Part shown: positions 41,820-56,300 of the stretch, one piece after another
Numbering within the stretch: the stretch's first letter is position 1
Layout of the letters: every line of letters begins with the position of its first letter
NCBI RefSeq assembly: GCF_000219625.1
Contig: NC_018211.1
Span: forward strand, 1,674,001 to 1,738,000
Source of the DNA: Zymoseptoria tritici IPO323
Lineage: Eukaryota > Ascomycota > Dothideomycetes > Mycosphaerellales > Mycosphaerellaceae
Reading direction: 5' to 3'
DNA: 64,000 bases
Program-made: the position numbers and the translations under genes
The notes under the pieces: generated by a model
Told to the model about the DNA's origin: nothing
The model's database searches: none
What the model saw: the letters and a program-made list of their open reading frames with translations, nothing else

Positions 41820-44707
41820 TGAGAAAGAATTGGAGGAACAGGAATGGATCACTGGACAGCGCGTTGGCGAACAGAAAGATCGGACTCACAAGGGCAAGGC
41901 ATAGCCTACACGACAAACGTCCCTCTGCCGGACTGAACATAGAACGAGCGCTGGTAGAGAGCAGCAGACTCTATCATTGGAATATAATACTTGCTGATTC
42001 TCGGCCTGGCAGTTGATAGCCGCCGGCTCTTTGCATACGGCATTATCTTATACCAGAGCTTTATGCATGGCAGAAAGGGAGAGTCTAACCGGGACGTGAT
42101 ACTCGCCAATTATTCCTTATCTTCATACTTACAATCATGGAGAGCATGATTCTTACTGACCGTGTGGCAGATCGGCCCGTAGCTCCGCTTGGAAGCCATT
42201 GATCATTAGGAGAGACACCCGTGCGAGAATACCGTACCAGACCCGGCACAGCTTGCTGTTTGCAAGTGCAGTCGTGGACTTCATCCGGGCTCTGAACGCC
42301 ATGACCGCAGGCCCGGCTGCACGGCACAGGGGAAAGGATCATTCATCCGTCCTGTATTGTGGTTCACCACGTTGATAACAACGATTTCCATGGATCCGAT
42401 GAACCGCACACCTTGGGACTGCTCATCATTACCGACCGATACCAAGTCATCTTCGCCGTGCGACTCGTACCGCTGGGTCATATTCGGGAGCGAAGAGCTA
42501 ATTGAACTTGTATGTCTACGAAATACCGGCATGGGTCAAGTGGTATCTCGGTGACCCCTGTCGTCACCTCGTGGCAAGTCAATACACAGGTCCGATGGCA
42601 CACTGTCTCTCTCAACCCAGCCTTTGCTTCGACACATCGAACGATGCACTTTTTCCCTCCCACAAGGCAGTAGCAACGGCTGCTGCGATCGCTGGATCGC
42701 CAACGCTGTTCGATGAATGCACACCGCCAGACTGCCGCTCGAGTAATGAATGAGTGTGTTGATGCACAAGTTCTGTCATGATACCTGCTCCGCAGTTTGC
42801 CACGACTGAGATCGAGATGGCAGATCAGAAAACCGCAATCTGGAGCCCATGCCCTCTCGTGTATTCGCACGTCTGAATCCACTTATGGATCTCCTCAGGA
42901 GGTCCTGCTTCTTCACACCTCGAGGACGCCATCACCGTCCGTGGCTGTTTTTCACGCTCCTTTCAACACAACGCGGAGCTCCTTCGAAAGCTACCGCAAA
43001 CGGTCGTTCCATGCCAAGGAAGCCACGAAAATCAACCAGATATCCGGCGCGAGACACCCGGCAGAATAGAGTTCACCCCGCTCGTGCGGAGCCTGAGGCT
43101 ATGAGCAGTTGGCAGCGTCGCATTCGAACCAGCCTTTGCGAGCGAAGGTTGCCACTCGACCACGGCTCTCCTGAGGACACATAGAAGGTGTCTGCTGTCA
43201 TCGATCAGGCCACAAGCTGAACTGCCATCGCCAAGTGGCCTCCTGAAGCAGGTGGAGAGATCCACTAGGATGATAGTCCATGCAGGACGTTGCTGGGTAA
43301 TATCTGCCCAAATATTATCCAAAATTGGTCTAGGGACAGCGGCGGAAAGACCGTCGCCTGAGCATCGAGCCTGCGCGCCTGTCGATGAGCTTCGTCTTGC
43401 CTCGTGAGCATTGTCCAGGATGACTCGTCGAGCATCTCTCTGATGATGTGATCTCGCTTATTGACTTTTCTCACGCTGCGTTGCCCACGTTCACATCGGG
43501 ACTCGGCGTGATCGGAAACACAGACATGGATCTTGAACAGGGAACAAATGCCGGAGTGAAATCCTTGTCCATCTCGGGACTTTGCTGGGAATGCCGGACC
43601 TTGCTCATATTGCCTGCTTTTGAGTTGTTCTGGACGACCGATCCCCGAGACATGGACGTGGGTCTGTGGCCAACGAAACTGCCTCGATCGCTGTATGACT
43701 TTGGTCTTGCTGGGTACAGGCCTGCTTCGAGACCATGGTACTTTCCACTTCACGTCTAAGACTCTGAACTGCCGCTGTATGATTACGCGGACGCTCGTAT
43801 TTCTCGAGACATGATACCTGGCCCTCCAGCATATTTTCAGGCATCAACGGCACGGTCGGCATTACTCGAGTGACATTCCAGGATTGACTTGCCAGCTGCA
43901 TTGAGTAGCAAGTCCGCTGACGCGTTGCCCGTGGGACATCGATGCCAGGCCTGGATGCTCTCTCGATGCCGATGTCCTATTGCATATTGCCTTGGTTGCC
44001 TGCCATGGCAGCGGAGCCCGGTCATTCCTCGCAAACATGCCGGAACTGGCTTTGAGTGAATGGTAGGATTTCATAGCGTAATTTGTCGAAGGCAAAGACC
44101 TTCAAAGCAGCCAAAGTGGTACAGAGGCTGACGGATTGGAAGATAGTCATCATTCCTGTCGGTTCCTCTGGTAGGGTCCTTCGAATTAGGGAGAGTAGAC
44201 GGATGGAAGAGCGTCTGCATGAGCATGAACAACAACATGACTGGAGAGTTGCGCATGCTATCGCGAGATCTGCTTTGTACAACATGATAGTTTTCTGACC
44301 AACCGACCTCTCTTTCATCTCTTCGATTGCAATCTTACTATACCAGTCTTTGCCAATAACTCCTCGCTAAATCCAAATGACAATGCTCTCCAACCATCGC
44401 CAGATCATTCAATGTCCCTCGCTATGCACATTCGTGCCTGTCGTGCCTCGTCTTGAAATTAATCCCACCATGGGGTAGTCGGAGCGTGGTGGCGCAGGGT
44501 ACAAGTAGCAGTAATACAACAGTAATGAAATCGTGGTCTTGTCCAGTCTTGTCCAGTCCATTATTGTCGGTCCATGACCCTCAAAGCTTCAATCCACCTC
44601 CCGAAACGTACTCAAGCATCCCACCCTCTCGGCCTCGACTTTCCCGAGAACGATCCTCTCCTCCCTCGTCCACTTCGTGGCGCTCCCCGAGATTCGTCGC
44701 GAGGTTC
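41820..44707. other. 2.9 kb gene-poor region between FUN14 and THO2
   Basis: Only short overlapping frames are present on both strands, without recognisable domains. It contains the 3' UTRs of FUN14 and THO2 (convergent). Confidence 0.45.
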
Positions 44708-47700
44708 CTATCTCCCGCTTCGTCTCCGCTTCGGTCCACTGCCATCGAACGGCGGCACGTCCTCATGGCGACGCTTCCTCCCATCAACCGGCGGTCCTCC
44801 TCCTCCAGCTTCCTCGCGTGGTGGCCCTCGTGGCTCCTCGCCGCGTCTCGGACCCGGCGGTCCTCCTCTGAAGTCTTCACGCCCCGGACCTGGTAGTCGG
44901 CCACCTCTCCTGCTCTCATCTGGTGCATCTCTGCGTTGCGTTCCACGCTCCCACTCAGGCGGTGGTGCGCCAAAAGATGCTCCTGGGCCATCGGGCGGTG
45001 GACGGCGTGGTGGGCCATCTTCTGCTCGCGGACCGCGAATGTCTCTCGGAGGGCGAGCATCTCGACTCGTCCTATCGTCACGACGGCGCTCATCTCTAGG
45101 ACCTCCACGGCGATCATCTGCAGGGGGTGGCGGGCCAGGCGGCGGTGGAGGCGGTTGCTGCCCAGGTCGGAAGGGACCATCGTTGTTATCGGGACGCCGC
45201 TCACGACTTGGGTTGCGGCTACCACGCGATCGATCTTGCCAGTCGTCTTCACGGCGTCGCATGCCAGGATCATCCGTTCTATCAGACTTGCTTTGAAACA
45301 GATCTGGTCGACCATTGGACTGAGGCGCAGGAGGCTGGTTATCGAATGGACCGCGACTCTGAGGAGGCTCCATGGGTGTTGATGGTCCGCGAGAACCAGG
45401 TCCCGGCGGACCGGATACACTTGGCTGACGCGAAGAGGCACCTCTGAAGTTTACTCCTTGTCCTGCGGGTCCACCACCACCTGCCAAAGCGTTGTTGATC
45501 GTTGCACGTTGCCTGTCCTGTCCTCTTCTCTGCCTCTCAGCTGCCGAGGCAGGTCCAGACGGAGGAGCGTTGGTGGTTGGGGATGGACCGGTGGGTGTGC
45601 CAGTCGGAGGACCCCTAGCTGCAGGGCCACGAGGACCTGATGGCGCAGACGGAGACGAAGCATTGCGTGGTCCATTCGGCGCCGGTAGATTGGTCTGAAT
45701 CTGTGCAGGTGGTCCTTGTTGGCCCAGTATCGCAGCTCGGCTCGGATGAACCGCCGGTCCATTCTCGTTGATGGGTGTGGATGGTGTTGAGGCATGAGCA
45801 GGTTGGCGTTCAGCTAGCGGAGCAGCGCCGGTTGACTGCCTCGAGGAGCCTCCACGATGTGTTGCCGGCGAGTCTGGCACTCGTACTGGTGACGCCAAAG
45901 AAACCTGAGATTCGTTTCCACGAGTAGTTGGCAGAGGAGCCGTAAAGTTGCGTCCGCCACGAGTCGAGCCATTAGCTTGTCTCGGTCCTGACGGAGGCTC
46001 GGCTGCGTTGAGACGTCCGTAGTTGGACTCTGATTGCGGTGGTGGTCCCATATCGCGGCTTGGTCGCAGACCACGCTTTGGTCCAATAGGTGCAACGTCT
46101 TGCTGCTGTGGTAGCGGTTCGCGTACTGGCTCCGCTGGCGCTCTGCGGTCCGCACGGTTGTCAGATCTCGAAGTCCCCGCGCGCTCATCCATACGTCCAG
46201 TATCCGCCTCTCGAGCGTTTCGCGGGCTGCGCGTACCAGAGGGAGAATCTGCATTGATCAACGCCATTCGACCAGGATGAACGCCATGCCCAGCATCTTG
46301 CGGAGGTGGCTGCGTTGGTGTATTCCGAGGAGCGCTCGCAGGGGCTCGCGAAGACTGTTGGCTCTCAGGTGGTACAGACACGGAAGAGGCAACACTCATT
46401 CTGTCGGGTCGTACATCCTGACTTCGCCGACCATCGTAATCGCTGCGATCGTGACTGTCATGCGGTCTGCCTGGCGGCATTTGAGACTCTCGGCGAGGTG
46501 GACCCCATGTCTCCTCACGTCCGCTGCGGTGATCGTGCGGGCCGCGCTCATAGCTGCGTTCATCGCGATATCCACCACGAGCGCCTGGAGGTGGTGTTCT
46601 TCCTCTACCGCGTTGTCCTGGCGGAGTCTGATCTCTAGGATCGGGTCTCCCATCAGGTGTGGGTCTGTCAAGCCTACCGAATCGCTCTTCAGGACGAGCG
46701 GGAAAGCGAGTGTCTGGCCGAGGAGGCGCGGAAGCAGTTGGGGCTTTAGGTGGTCCAGGATCTGGGCGCGAAGGAAGATCATGCAGTGGTTGCCTCCCAG
46801 CTGCCCGGTTGGAGGACTGTCTTGCGGGTTCTGGTCGTTGCGGGACATTGGCTGCTGGCGGTGGTTTTGACTGGGCTGGTGTTGGCGTCGAGGCCTTGGA
46901 CGGTAGCGAGCTCTTCGATGGCTCTTTAGCTGCTTTGGTTTTGGGAGTCTCTGTTTCCGCGGAGGCACTGTCCTTCATTTCGGTGTCGACAGCCTTGGTC
47001 TTCGCAAGCTTCTCATCCGCGATCTCACCATCTTCCGACTGCTTTCGAACGGATCCATTTGTCAGAGGCTTGAACTCGGGAGCGGCAGCATTGAGATTCG
47101 GCGGCTCTGAGCCAGTCCCGGACTTCGCGCCGTCCTTTGCAGGATCATTCATACGAAAAGCCTGTGGCAGCACCCAAAGCTTCTCACGGGTCTTGAGAGG
47201 CCCAAGCAGAGACATGGCCGCGAGCTTGAGATCAGATCGTGTATCGCTCGTCGAAACCAGCTTCACGAGGTCGACCATGTTCTTGCCCATGAACTTCAAC
47301 GCCGGGAATGTCTGCACAATGCCCTTGAGCACGTTAATGCCGTTTCGGATGTGCATGTACTCGCCGGATTGGAAGCAAGACTGCAGGGCGCCGTTGATGT
47401 AGGAATGGAAGTTGTAGAGCATACGACGGAAGTTCTCGTACTCCAGGACCGTCTTGGGCTCGCCAGATTCGTCAAACGTGATGACGAAGCCGCGTAGTTT
47501 CGTTTTCTCGCCGAGTGCCTCTTTCTCGTAGATTGCTTTGTCCACATGCCATCGGTGGAGGAGCCTCAGAATCTCCGAAAGGAAGCGACCAAAGTGCTGC
47601 GACTCGTTGGCAGTGCACTGAAACATGATCGATGCCAGTTCATTTTTCTTAAAAAGCTGGTGAAGAAGATGCATCAGGCTAAAGCCAGGCGTCGCATTAT

Positions 47701-50700
47701 CGTGCATGATCTTGAGCATGAGGTAGGAGAAGTGCGCATCCACAGAGGACATCATTGCTCGTGGCAAGAAGCATTCCTGGAGCAGACCAAGATGCTTTGC
47801 GTCCTTATCCGCCTTCGACTCCTGAAGATTCCTTGGGAACCAATGAAGATTTTCACCTTTGCTGATGCGCTTCCGGACGATCATGTACGCAGCGAGGTGC
47901 TGTGCAGGTTCCTGTTTGAGCTTGTCGTGCCATTCTTGGAGGTTTTTGCGATTGCGATCCCGCTCCCTTGCGGCGATTGCGCTGACGTCCGATCGATCGT
48001 TCTGAATATCCTTGATCTTTTGCTCCAGACGTTCAACCTCCTTGTGATAGCTGTCAATCGGTACCAGGACATCCCCAGAAGTGAGCGTCCAGAACGTTAC
48101 AAAGAATGGTAGACTGACACGCGTGGCCAGCTCTGGCGAGGTTTCGGAGAGATCCTGGATGACAGGCTCCAGCACAGGATGCCAGTGGCTGCTGGCACTC
48201 GTTTGCGTCGCGGCGGGGTTAGCGGATGCGTCGTCAATGCTCTCAATCGCCTCTTCGTCGACTGCGTCTTTCATCGCAGCATCTCCGTTCGTGTCCGTGA
48301 TCGTTTTCTCCTTCTTGTCCTCGAGCTTCTTGTTGGCATCGAATTCTGCCATTCGACTGCGGAGAGCGAAGCGACAAATGCTCAGAGCCACGCCGGGAGC
48401 AAGTCCAAAGTCGCGCACCAAGGTGGACGCATCGGGGACGGCTGCCTCAAAGTCCTTCGGGTTGAGGTTGGTCTTGAGGACGTCAAGGTACTGTGCGAAC
48501 ACAGCCTGGATCTTGTCGAGATTGTTGCCAAGCACTTTCAGTGGCATGAACCGAGCGTCCTCATGATGTGAGTACATGTGTCGCTCCTGTGCAATGGCGA
48601 TGAGGGTCTGACCGACGAGGCCTGGGTCAGCGAGAGCTTTGATCAATCTCTTCGCGGGCGCAGTCTTGGTGTGTCGGGTATCTGACAGTTGGCGCATGAT
48701 GTGGCTCTGCAATAATTCACCGCCAGCCATGGCAAGCACTTGATTATCGTTGAATTCGACATCCGATCTGATGCCTGCCATTTCGACCAGAACCTGCTCG
48801 AACATTTCCAGATCTGTCGAATTGCCAACGCGCAGCTCCGAAGCGAGATACTGCAAGACTGGCGATGGGTTGAGATGAGAGTAGCGCGCGAACAAGGACG
48901 CAACGAATTGCGAAAGAGCCTGGAGCCATGAACTGGTCAGCATGCCATCCGCTTGCATACGGTTCCGACCCTGTCCGCTCAACGAGTTGATCATGGACCA
49001 GGTGAGCACGTCGTATGCCAGATTGGAGAAGTGCCGAGTGCACTCGACCAAGCTGGGAATCATGTTGCTGTAGCTCTCCAGCTGGTTGATCATCTCGGAC
49101 ATCACGATTCCGGGTGAAGCAAGAGAAACCTTGCCAAGAGCTCTCGCTTGCTTTTTCCCAGTGTCGTTCGAGACACGACGAAGAACATCGCGCACCTCAG
49201 CCTTGTTCCGATCGAAGGCGACGCGCATCTCGGGAAGTCTTGATGTTTTGCCGGTGAACCACTCAGCATACACATTGTAGCGAGTGGCGGTGGGATAGAG
49301 CTTGAGCAGATCAAACACTTGTTGCGCGAGTTGTGGGTTGTGCTTTGAAGTGCTCAGGGCCGGGACAAGTAAGCGCTTCATCAGTTCCAACCAGCGTGCG
49401 CGATTGGCGTCCGATGTATCTTCGGTGAGATTTCGCTGGGCCAGGCGAAGAAGAGTGCCGTACAATGCAACGTCCTGACCAATCTTGACACCAAGATAGC
49501 CCAAGAATGTGTCGCAAAGGGAAAAGACATCGTCCAGGTTCTGACAAACAGGAATGTTGTCGCTCCAGTCTCCGTAGTAATGCTTGTACTCGAGTCCATC
49601 TTCCTTGTTGAAGCAATCGTTGTACAACCAGCGGGTAGTCTTCCGCGGAGGTCTTGAGCTGAACATCAATGAGCCGTCCGGTTTTGCGGTTGTGTCAAAC
49701 AGTTGTTCCCTCGGCTCTTGGAAGCCCTCCCTCGCGCCTAAAGGCTTCAGCTCCTCTGCAACCTTGCTCAACATGTGTCTTGCGATGCGATGCAGAACTG
49801 GTGGCAACGAAACGTCGACATCTGCCAGCCATGGGAATCGACCCAGCATGAATAAGGCCTCGGGGATGGCGCCAATCAGTAACAGCGCCCGCAGCAGCAT
49901 CACTTTCTGATTCTTCGGCGTAGGCAGCTCCTCGCTCGCCTCTTCCTTCTTCTCCTGAGCCGGTGTACCGCCGCCACTCTTCTCTTTGTCGATCCGCGAA
50001 CCGCGAGTCGCAGGCGCAGCCTCATCTGGAAGAGCTCCAGCCATCAACAAGGCATTCATACCACCTCCGGGCTTCTCCTTTGCATCCTGCTCGGCCTTCT
50101 CTTTCTCCAGCCGGGACCGCTCCTTTGGCATGTCTTCGTCCGATGGATGTAGGTGAGGATAGAGATCGCGCAACGAGATGAAGCCAATCTTGATGAGGAG
50201 TGCGACGAGCCAGACGAGATTCTCCGGCACTACATCGCTTGCATCGCGGGCGTCTGAGGCATAGTAGCGCATCTTGAAGCCAAGTAATTGTGCGGCGTCG
50301 TAGTTGCCTGGAGGAGGCAGCGATCCAGTCTCTCGCATGAACTTCCGGTCCTCGTTGAGACGCTGGCGCTTGTGTGGGTTGTTTTCCTTGCCCCTCGAAT
50401 CGAGTTCTGGCTGTGCCTCGTTCTCCAACAGGTGCGCAACTGAGTCGAAGTCGACAATTTTCCTCATACCAAGCTCGAAGAAGGCATTCATCCCAACATC
50501 TCGCACACGCTGCCAAAACTTCACATCCCGAGCTTGTCTCAGGGTCGAAAGCTGTGCCTTCTCCTCGTCATTCAATACGGACTTTCCGGAACCTGGTAAT
50601 GCCCACTCTGGAAGTGAAGCAAAGCCCTGGTCCTCCCATTTGATGTTATCAAGCAACTCGCTGCTCGGCCACCAGCTGCTGGCGCGGTAGAATTTGATGA

Positions 50701-51712
50701 AGAACGGGTACGCCTTGACAAGAAGATTGGCGCTGACGTCCAGCGTGATGTCCAAGACTCTGCCAACGTCGAGATCGAATGCTCCTACCAAAGCTTTCAC
50801 GCGTCGAAATGCGTCCTCCGCCATGAGTGGATCTTCTTCGCGGCGACTGCTTGCTTCCTGAGCGGTGTTGAAGTATTCCGTAACGAGCTTCGAATATCCC
50901 TCGCTCTCCTCTCGGAGTAGGTTGAAGTTTGCCTGACGATAAAGAGCGTTGGTAGTCTTGCGCGTGCGCATCTTCTCAAAGGTACTCCTGACCAGGCCCA
51001 GGTCCACCAGAATGGGGATATCAAGTTCTTGACGCAGCAGCTGCTGATCGATTCCGGTGGCTGCAACGAGATTTCCGAGTCCTGGTCCTTTGTAATTCGC
51101 TTCGTACAAGAACGAAAGGTTGTTGATGAAGAGGGCGACAACGTCAACGCCGTGGCTCGAGTCCTGCGCAGCAATGATGTCCCGAACAGCCGATCCAGAT
51201 TGCTTACTATCCATCTTCCCATCCAAGACCGACCGGATCAGTTCGAGAAGCACGTCACTGATGTCCATCTCATCAGAGCCCGATGCTGCATTCAGCACGG
51301 CTTGCTTTCCAGAATCTTCCCATGTCGAAAGCACCTCGTCTGTGAGGTGGATGTAGCGGTAATGAGAGCTCTCAGCGCTTTCCTGACCAGATCCATTCAC
51401 CGGCATGGCCGCGTCCGATGAAGTCGTTTGCGCAGCGTCTCCGGATTCTGGTGCTGCTGTCCTGTTGTCAACGCCAGCTTCACGGGCTCACACGAACAGG
51501 CCGTACGTACGTGTATTGGCAGCAGAATTATCCGCTGTGTCCTCCATTCCATCTGCATCCGCTGCATCTGCACTCTTTCTCCGGGAACTCTTTTTGCCTT
51601 GCTGCGCAGCACTACGGCTCTTCTCCGGCTTGTAAGGCGAAGGTCGACCAGATCCGTCATCTTCTGATGGCTGTCGCTCGGGCCGCTTGCGCTTGCTGGC
51701 GCTGGGTGCCAT
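44708..51712 (-). CDS. THO2: THO complex subunit 2
   Basis: Tho2 is the large scaffold of the THO/TREX complex, coupling transcription to mRNA packaging and export in the nucleus. Model: complement(join(44708..51453, 51511..51712)), 2315 aa. Exon 1 encodes a basic, disordered N-terminus (MAPSASKRKRPERQ); a 57 nt intron (GTACGT to ACAGCAG) leads into the main exon. The THOC2 N-terminal helical domain starts with HYRYIHLTDEVL; the conserved central block has KLYPTATRYNVYAEWF; and the Tho2 C-terminal domain includes LQECFLPRAMMSSVDAHFSYLMLKIM. The final ~750 residues are Pro/Arg/Gly/Ser-rich and disordered, a probable RNA-binding tail. Numerous opposite-strand ORFs over this tail are shadows of its GC-rich codons. 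It is divergent from RAD16. Confidence 0.95.
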
Positions 51713-53314
51713 GTCTCCTTGCGAGTGGTCTGGACGTCGAAGTACGCAAGGCGGCGGTCGTGAAGACGTTGGATGTCGCTAACATAGGGCGCAGTATCGA
51801 ACGTGACTCGAGACAGGTGATGCTTTCGATGATTGCGCAAAGACCCTAACGGGCGTGGGGTTTGCGTTGATGTGCAGACATGCGGTGATGAATGATAGTA
51901 TCGGTCGGATCGGGAGGTCTCGTATGGCCACGAGATAGGTCGTTAATGTATCGAATGCGCGGGTGAGCGAAAAGTTGTTTGTAGGTGCTCTTTGATGAAG
52001 TTCACGTCGAGAGGAAGCGGGAGCGGGAGCAAACGATAAACTAGCGTGCTTTTGAGCTTCACTGTATCTCCAAGTCCACTTCTGCTTCTTCCTTCTACAC
52101 CTTGCACATTTGCCGCGTTTTCTTGGTCGTTAGTGCACAGGTGTATCCTGGAGACCTGCACCACGTGGCGCGGCCTCCCTAGGTTGCCTTGTCAATATCA
52201 TGGGTCTAGAGTTTCCCGACATTTCATGGTCATGCTGTCGCCCTTGTCGACATTGGTTGACTGACTGCAACGCGACCACAGTGGCTCGCTATGGAGGCTG
52301 AGATTACACTGGCAAGAGGACTGAAACAGAGAGCTCCGAACATCTCTCTGGCCTTTCCACAAGGTGGGCCGCCGAGCTACCTCCACTAGCATGTCCTTGT
52401 GAGTCTCTGGTATGGCTGTCGAGTGATGCGAACCGTAAGAATGCTTGAAGCAAGCCCCGCGCTAAGATGTTCCCGAGCCATCATGGAGGAAAGGCGAGAT
52501 CGATGAGCGAGAGTGCTACAGCAATCGCCATAATGTCATCGCGTCTCAAGAGCCATGGCTTCTGCTGTCTTTGCATGCGGTGGAGAATTGGAAGTGATCC
52601 GTGGTCCGCTGCTATGTTCAGGATTATCGAGAAGCTGCACTTGGAAGAGGCTTTTGCGATGTACCTTGGCTCGATACTCATTGCCCGACAAACATTCCAT
52701 TCTTTGACTTTCGTGAGGCGTCTTTCCTAATGGGATTGCCTCGTCTTCAAGACTCGATGCTCCCCCCGCGCTCATCGACTTGACCTTTACTAGCGTGAAG
52801 AGTCAGCTGGCCAATCATGAGCTCTACTGCATGCACTTCTCTTTCACGCGCCGCGACGCGTCGGATAAATTTCATGGCTTCAGGCACCAATTGCTGCCTT
52901 CGACCATTGCGAAAGGACAAAGTCGCATGAGCTTCTGACAATCATCTCCCTCTCTCGACACAATCAATACATCGCTCTCTCTCCCCTCATCCCCGGCAAG
53001 TATTGCCGCCGTATCGTCGCCGACCGAACCATTGCAACGCGGACTCGACGCGACCCCATTTTGCCACTGATCGACAGCCTGGTTTTAACGCCCCTGCCAT
53101 TCACGATCGCGCTAGGGTCGGATAGATCTCTCGACCATCCCGACATTCAAGAAGACATTCTGTGAGTTGGTTCTTCTTTCAACTTCGCCGATTGTACTAT
53201 TCGCCTTGCGCTTTGTTCCTCTCCATTCTGGCTCAGCACAGAAGTTGTCTCGTCTGCAAGGAGACAGTGCTGCAAACATTCTAAGACAGTCTCACGACAC
53301 TTCACCAAGCAGCC
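51713..53314. other. 1.6 kb divergent intergenic region between THO2 and RAD16
   Basis: This must contain both promoters and leaders. Small frames (52467-52730 plus, 52747-52941 minus) have no recognisable features. A pyrimidine-rich segment near 52945-53010 could belong to the RAD16 leader. Confidence 0.5.
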
Positions 53315-56300
53315 ATGGCACCCAGAAGATCCCTTGCCCGCAATCCTTCTTGTACGCCTTTCCAGAAGTCCAGTCTTCTGCTGACTTCGATCATTCAAGA
53401 TTTGTGGAACTGCCAGCTGACTGGAGATTGAACAGCTTCCGACCCTGCAACCAGCACATCCGCCGTCTCAAAGCGTCCAAGTCGGACTTCACTTGCCACT
53501 TCCAAGACGACCATGAAGACGGAGCTCACCATCGACGACTCTGAAGATGAGATCGAGGTTGCTACTGCTTCTACCACTCTCACGCGCCGCCGCATCACGA
53601 AAGGCGTCGTTGTTCTTCCACCTGCCTCGGCGTTGTACGACTCCATTTTCAAGAAGCCTGCAACGAAGCGTCAAGCTCGCAGCCCAGACGACTCTTCCCT
53701 TTCCTCGATCGCCAATACATCCCGCGACTCATCCATAGAGTACGACACACCTGGCACAACCCCAGCGACTTCCACTCGAGGAGTGTCCTCAGTCAGCAAG
53801 CGCAAGCGTTCGTCCTTGGGACGGAAAGAGCTCAAGATCGAAGATTCGGAGGGCGAAGATGATGAAGCGCTAGCTATGCGTCTGCAAGAGGAGGAATATG
53901 CAGAGTCTGGTGCGGAGCCAGCGTCAAAGCGCACCAAGATTGATGATTCGGATGATGAGAGCACGCTTGAGAGCCTTCTCAGCGACGCTGAGTCCCTCGA
54001 ATCAGCCCCTCTGCTGAAGAAGTCGGGCAAACAACCAGCATTGAAGGGGATGAAGGCGATGGCGAAGACACCAACAGTTCGTGGCAAGAAGTCGGCGTTG
54101 CCAACACGCACGGCAAGCGCAGCTGCACGCTCTTCCATCAAGCAGAAGATCGAAGACAGCGAGGAAGACCTCAACATCACTAGCAGTGGCGATGAGTTTC
54201 TTGTCGAGGATTCAGAAGAGGCCGCCTCTCTCATGGATAGTGACTCTGAGTCGGACGTCCCTCTGGCCGATGTTGCGAGCGGATCTGCTGCGGCAGTAAC
54301 GTCACAGCGCGGAGGTGGTCCTACCCGTGGACGGCGGTTTGGCAACATCTCTGCAGCTCGCGCTCGTCGAATTGGCCGCGATATTGAGGCGCTCACCATG
54401 GACAAGTCGGCTGCCCGCAAGGCTCGAGAACGCGCGAAGCTCGAAAAGGCTCATCCTGTGATCAAGACGATGTGGAAGGATCTTGAGAAGATTCCAGTGC
54501 TCAAGCCTGTGGCAGCCGAACAGCCTGCAAGCATCAATCGCCGACTCAAGCCATTTCAGCTCGAAGGTCTGAACTGGATGATGCGCCAGGAGAAGACTCA
54601 GTACAAGGGAGGTCTTCTTGGAGACGAGATGGGCATGGGCAAGACTATCCAGGCAGTATCTCTCATCATGTCCGATTGGCCGCAAAAAGAGCCGACTTTG
54701 GTCGTCGTGCCGCCGGTCGCGCTGATGCAGTGGTCGGCTGAGATCACCGACTACACGGACGGAAAGCTCAACGTGCTCGTCTATCACGGTCAGAACACCA
54801 AGATCAAGGGCATGAAGCCGAAGGAGCTCAAGAAATTCGATGTCATTATGATCAGCTACAACTCTCTGGAGTCACTTTACCGCAAGGAGACCAAGGGCTG
54901 GACTCGCGGCGAGGACATCATCAAGGAGAACTCTCCCATCCATGCGATCAAATTCCACAGACTTATCCTCGATGAGGCGCACAGCATCAAATCCCGCACC
55001 ACAGGAGTCGCAAAGGCCTGCTTCGCACTCTCGGGCCGCTTTAAATGGTGTCTTTCAGGAACCCCAGTCCAGAATAGAATTGGCGAATTCTTCTCGCTAC
55101 TCCGCTTCCTCGAAGTTCGACCATTCTCGGAGTACTTTTGCAAGAAGTGCCCATGCTCTATGCTGCACTGGGCGCTCTCTGACGATCACATGTGCAAAGA
55201 GTGCAAGCACACCGGCATGGAGCACGTCTCGGTCTTCAACCAGGAACTGCTCAACCCTCTCACCCAGTCTGAGGAGGCCAAGGATCGTTCAGATGCTATG
55301 GACAAGCTGCAGATGATCACCGCTCGCATCATGCTTCGCCGCGTGAAGCGTGACCATGTTAGCACCATGGAGCTGCCACCCAAGGAGGTCATCGTTCACA
55401 ACGAGTTCTTTGGCGAGATTGAGCGCGACTTCTCCTCCAGCATCATGACCAATACCGCGCGTCAGTTCGACACCTACGTCGCCCGCGGTGTCATGCTCAA
55501 CAACTATGCCAACATCTTCGGTCTCATCATGCAAATGCGACAAGTCGCCAATCACCCCGATCTCCTGCTGAAGAAGCACAGTGCTGAAGGACAGAACGTG
55601 CTCGTGTGCAACATCTGCGACGAGGTGGCCGAGGAAGCTATCCGATCACAGTGCAAACACGACTTCTGCCGGACGTGCGTGAAGAACTATGTTCAGTCAG
55701 TTGAGGAGACAGGCGGAGAAGCAGACTGCCCGCGGTGCCACATTCCCTTGTCCATCGACTTCGACCAGCCGGACATCGAGCAAGACGAGGATGTGGTCAA
55801 GAAGTCCTCTATCATCAACCGCATCAAGATGGAAGATTGGACCTCGTCCACCAAGATCGAGATGCTCATCTACGACCTCTACAAGCTGCGCTCGAAGAAG
55901 CAGACCCTCAAATCCATCGTCTTCTCGCAATTCACCTCCATGCTGCAGTTGATTGAGTGGCGTCTCCGCCGCGCCGGCTTCAACACAGTCATGCTCGACG
56001 GCTCCATGACTCCCATTCAGCGCCAGCGAAGCATCGAGCACTTCATGACCAACCCCAACTGCGAGATCTTTCTGGTGTCGCTGAAGGCCGGTGGTGTGGC
56101 GCTCAACCTGACGGAGGTAAGTCTCTGAAGTGTGCAAGGCTTGCGGCGCCTGAGACTGTCTCGGCCTGTTGCAGGTCTAGATCTGTATCGCTGTGTTGTC
56201 TGAACATCGCTGACCCTTATACCCTTTGATGTTTAGGCTTCCAGAGTTTTCATCGTCGACCCGTGGTGGAATCCCGCCGCGGAGTGGCAGTCCGCCGATC

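Noticed and set aside
33275..44707. Degenerate retrotransposon or RIP-affected element
   Set aside because: No reverse-transcriptase/integrase motifs, no terminal repeats and no AT-rich, TpA-rich decay were visible by eye.
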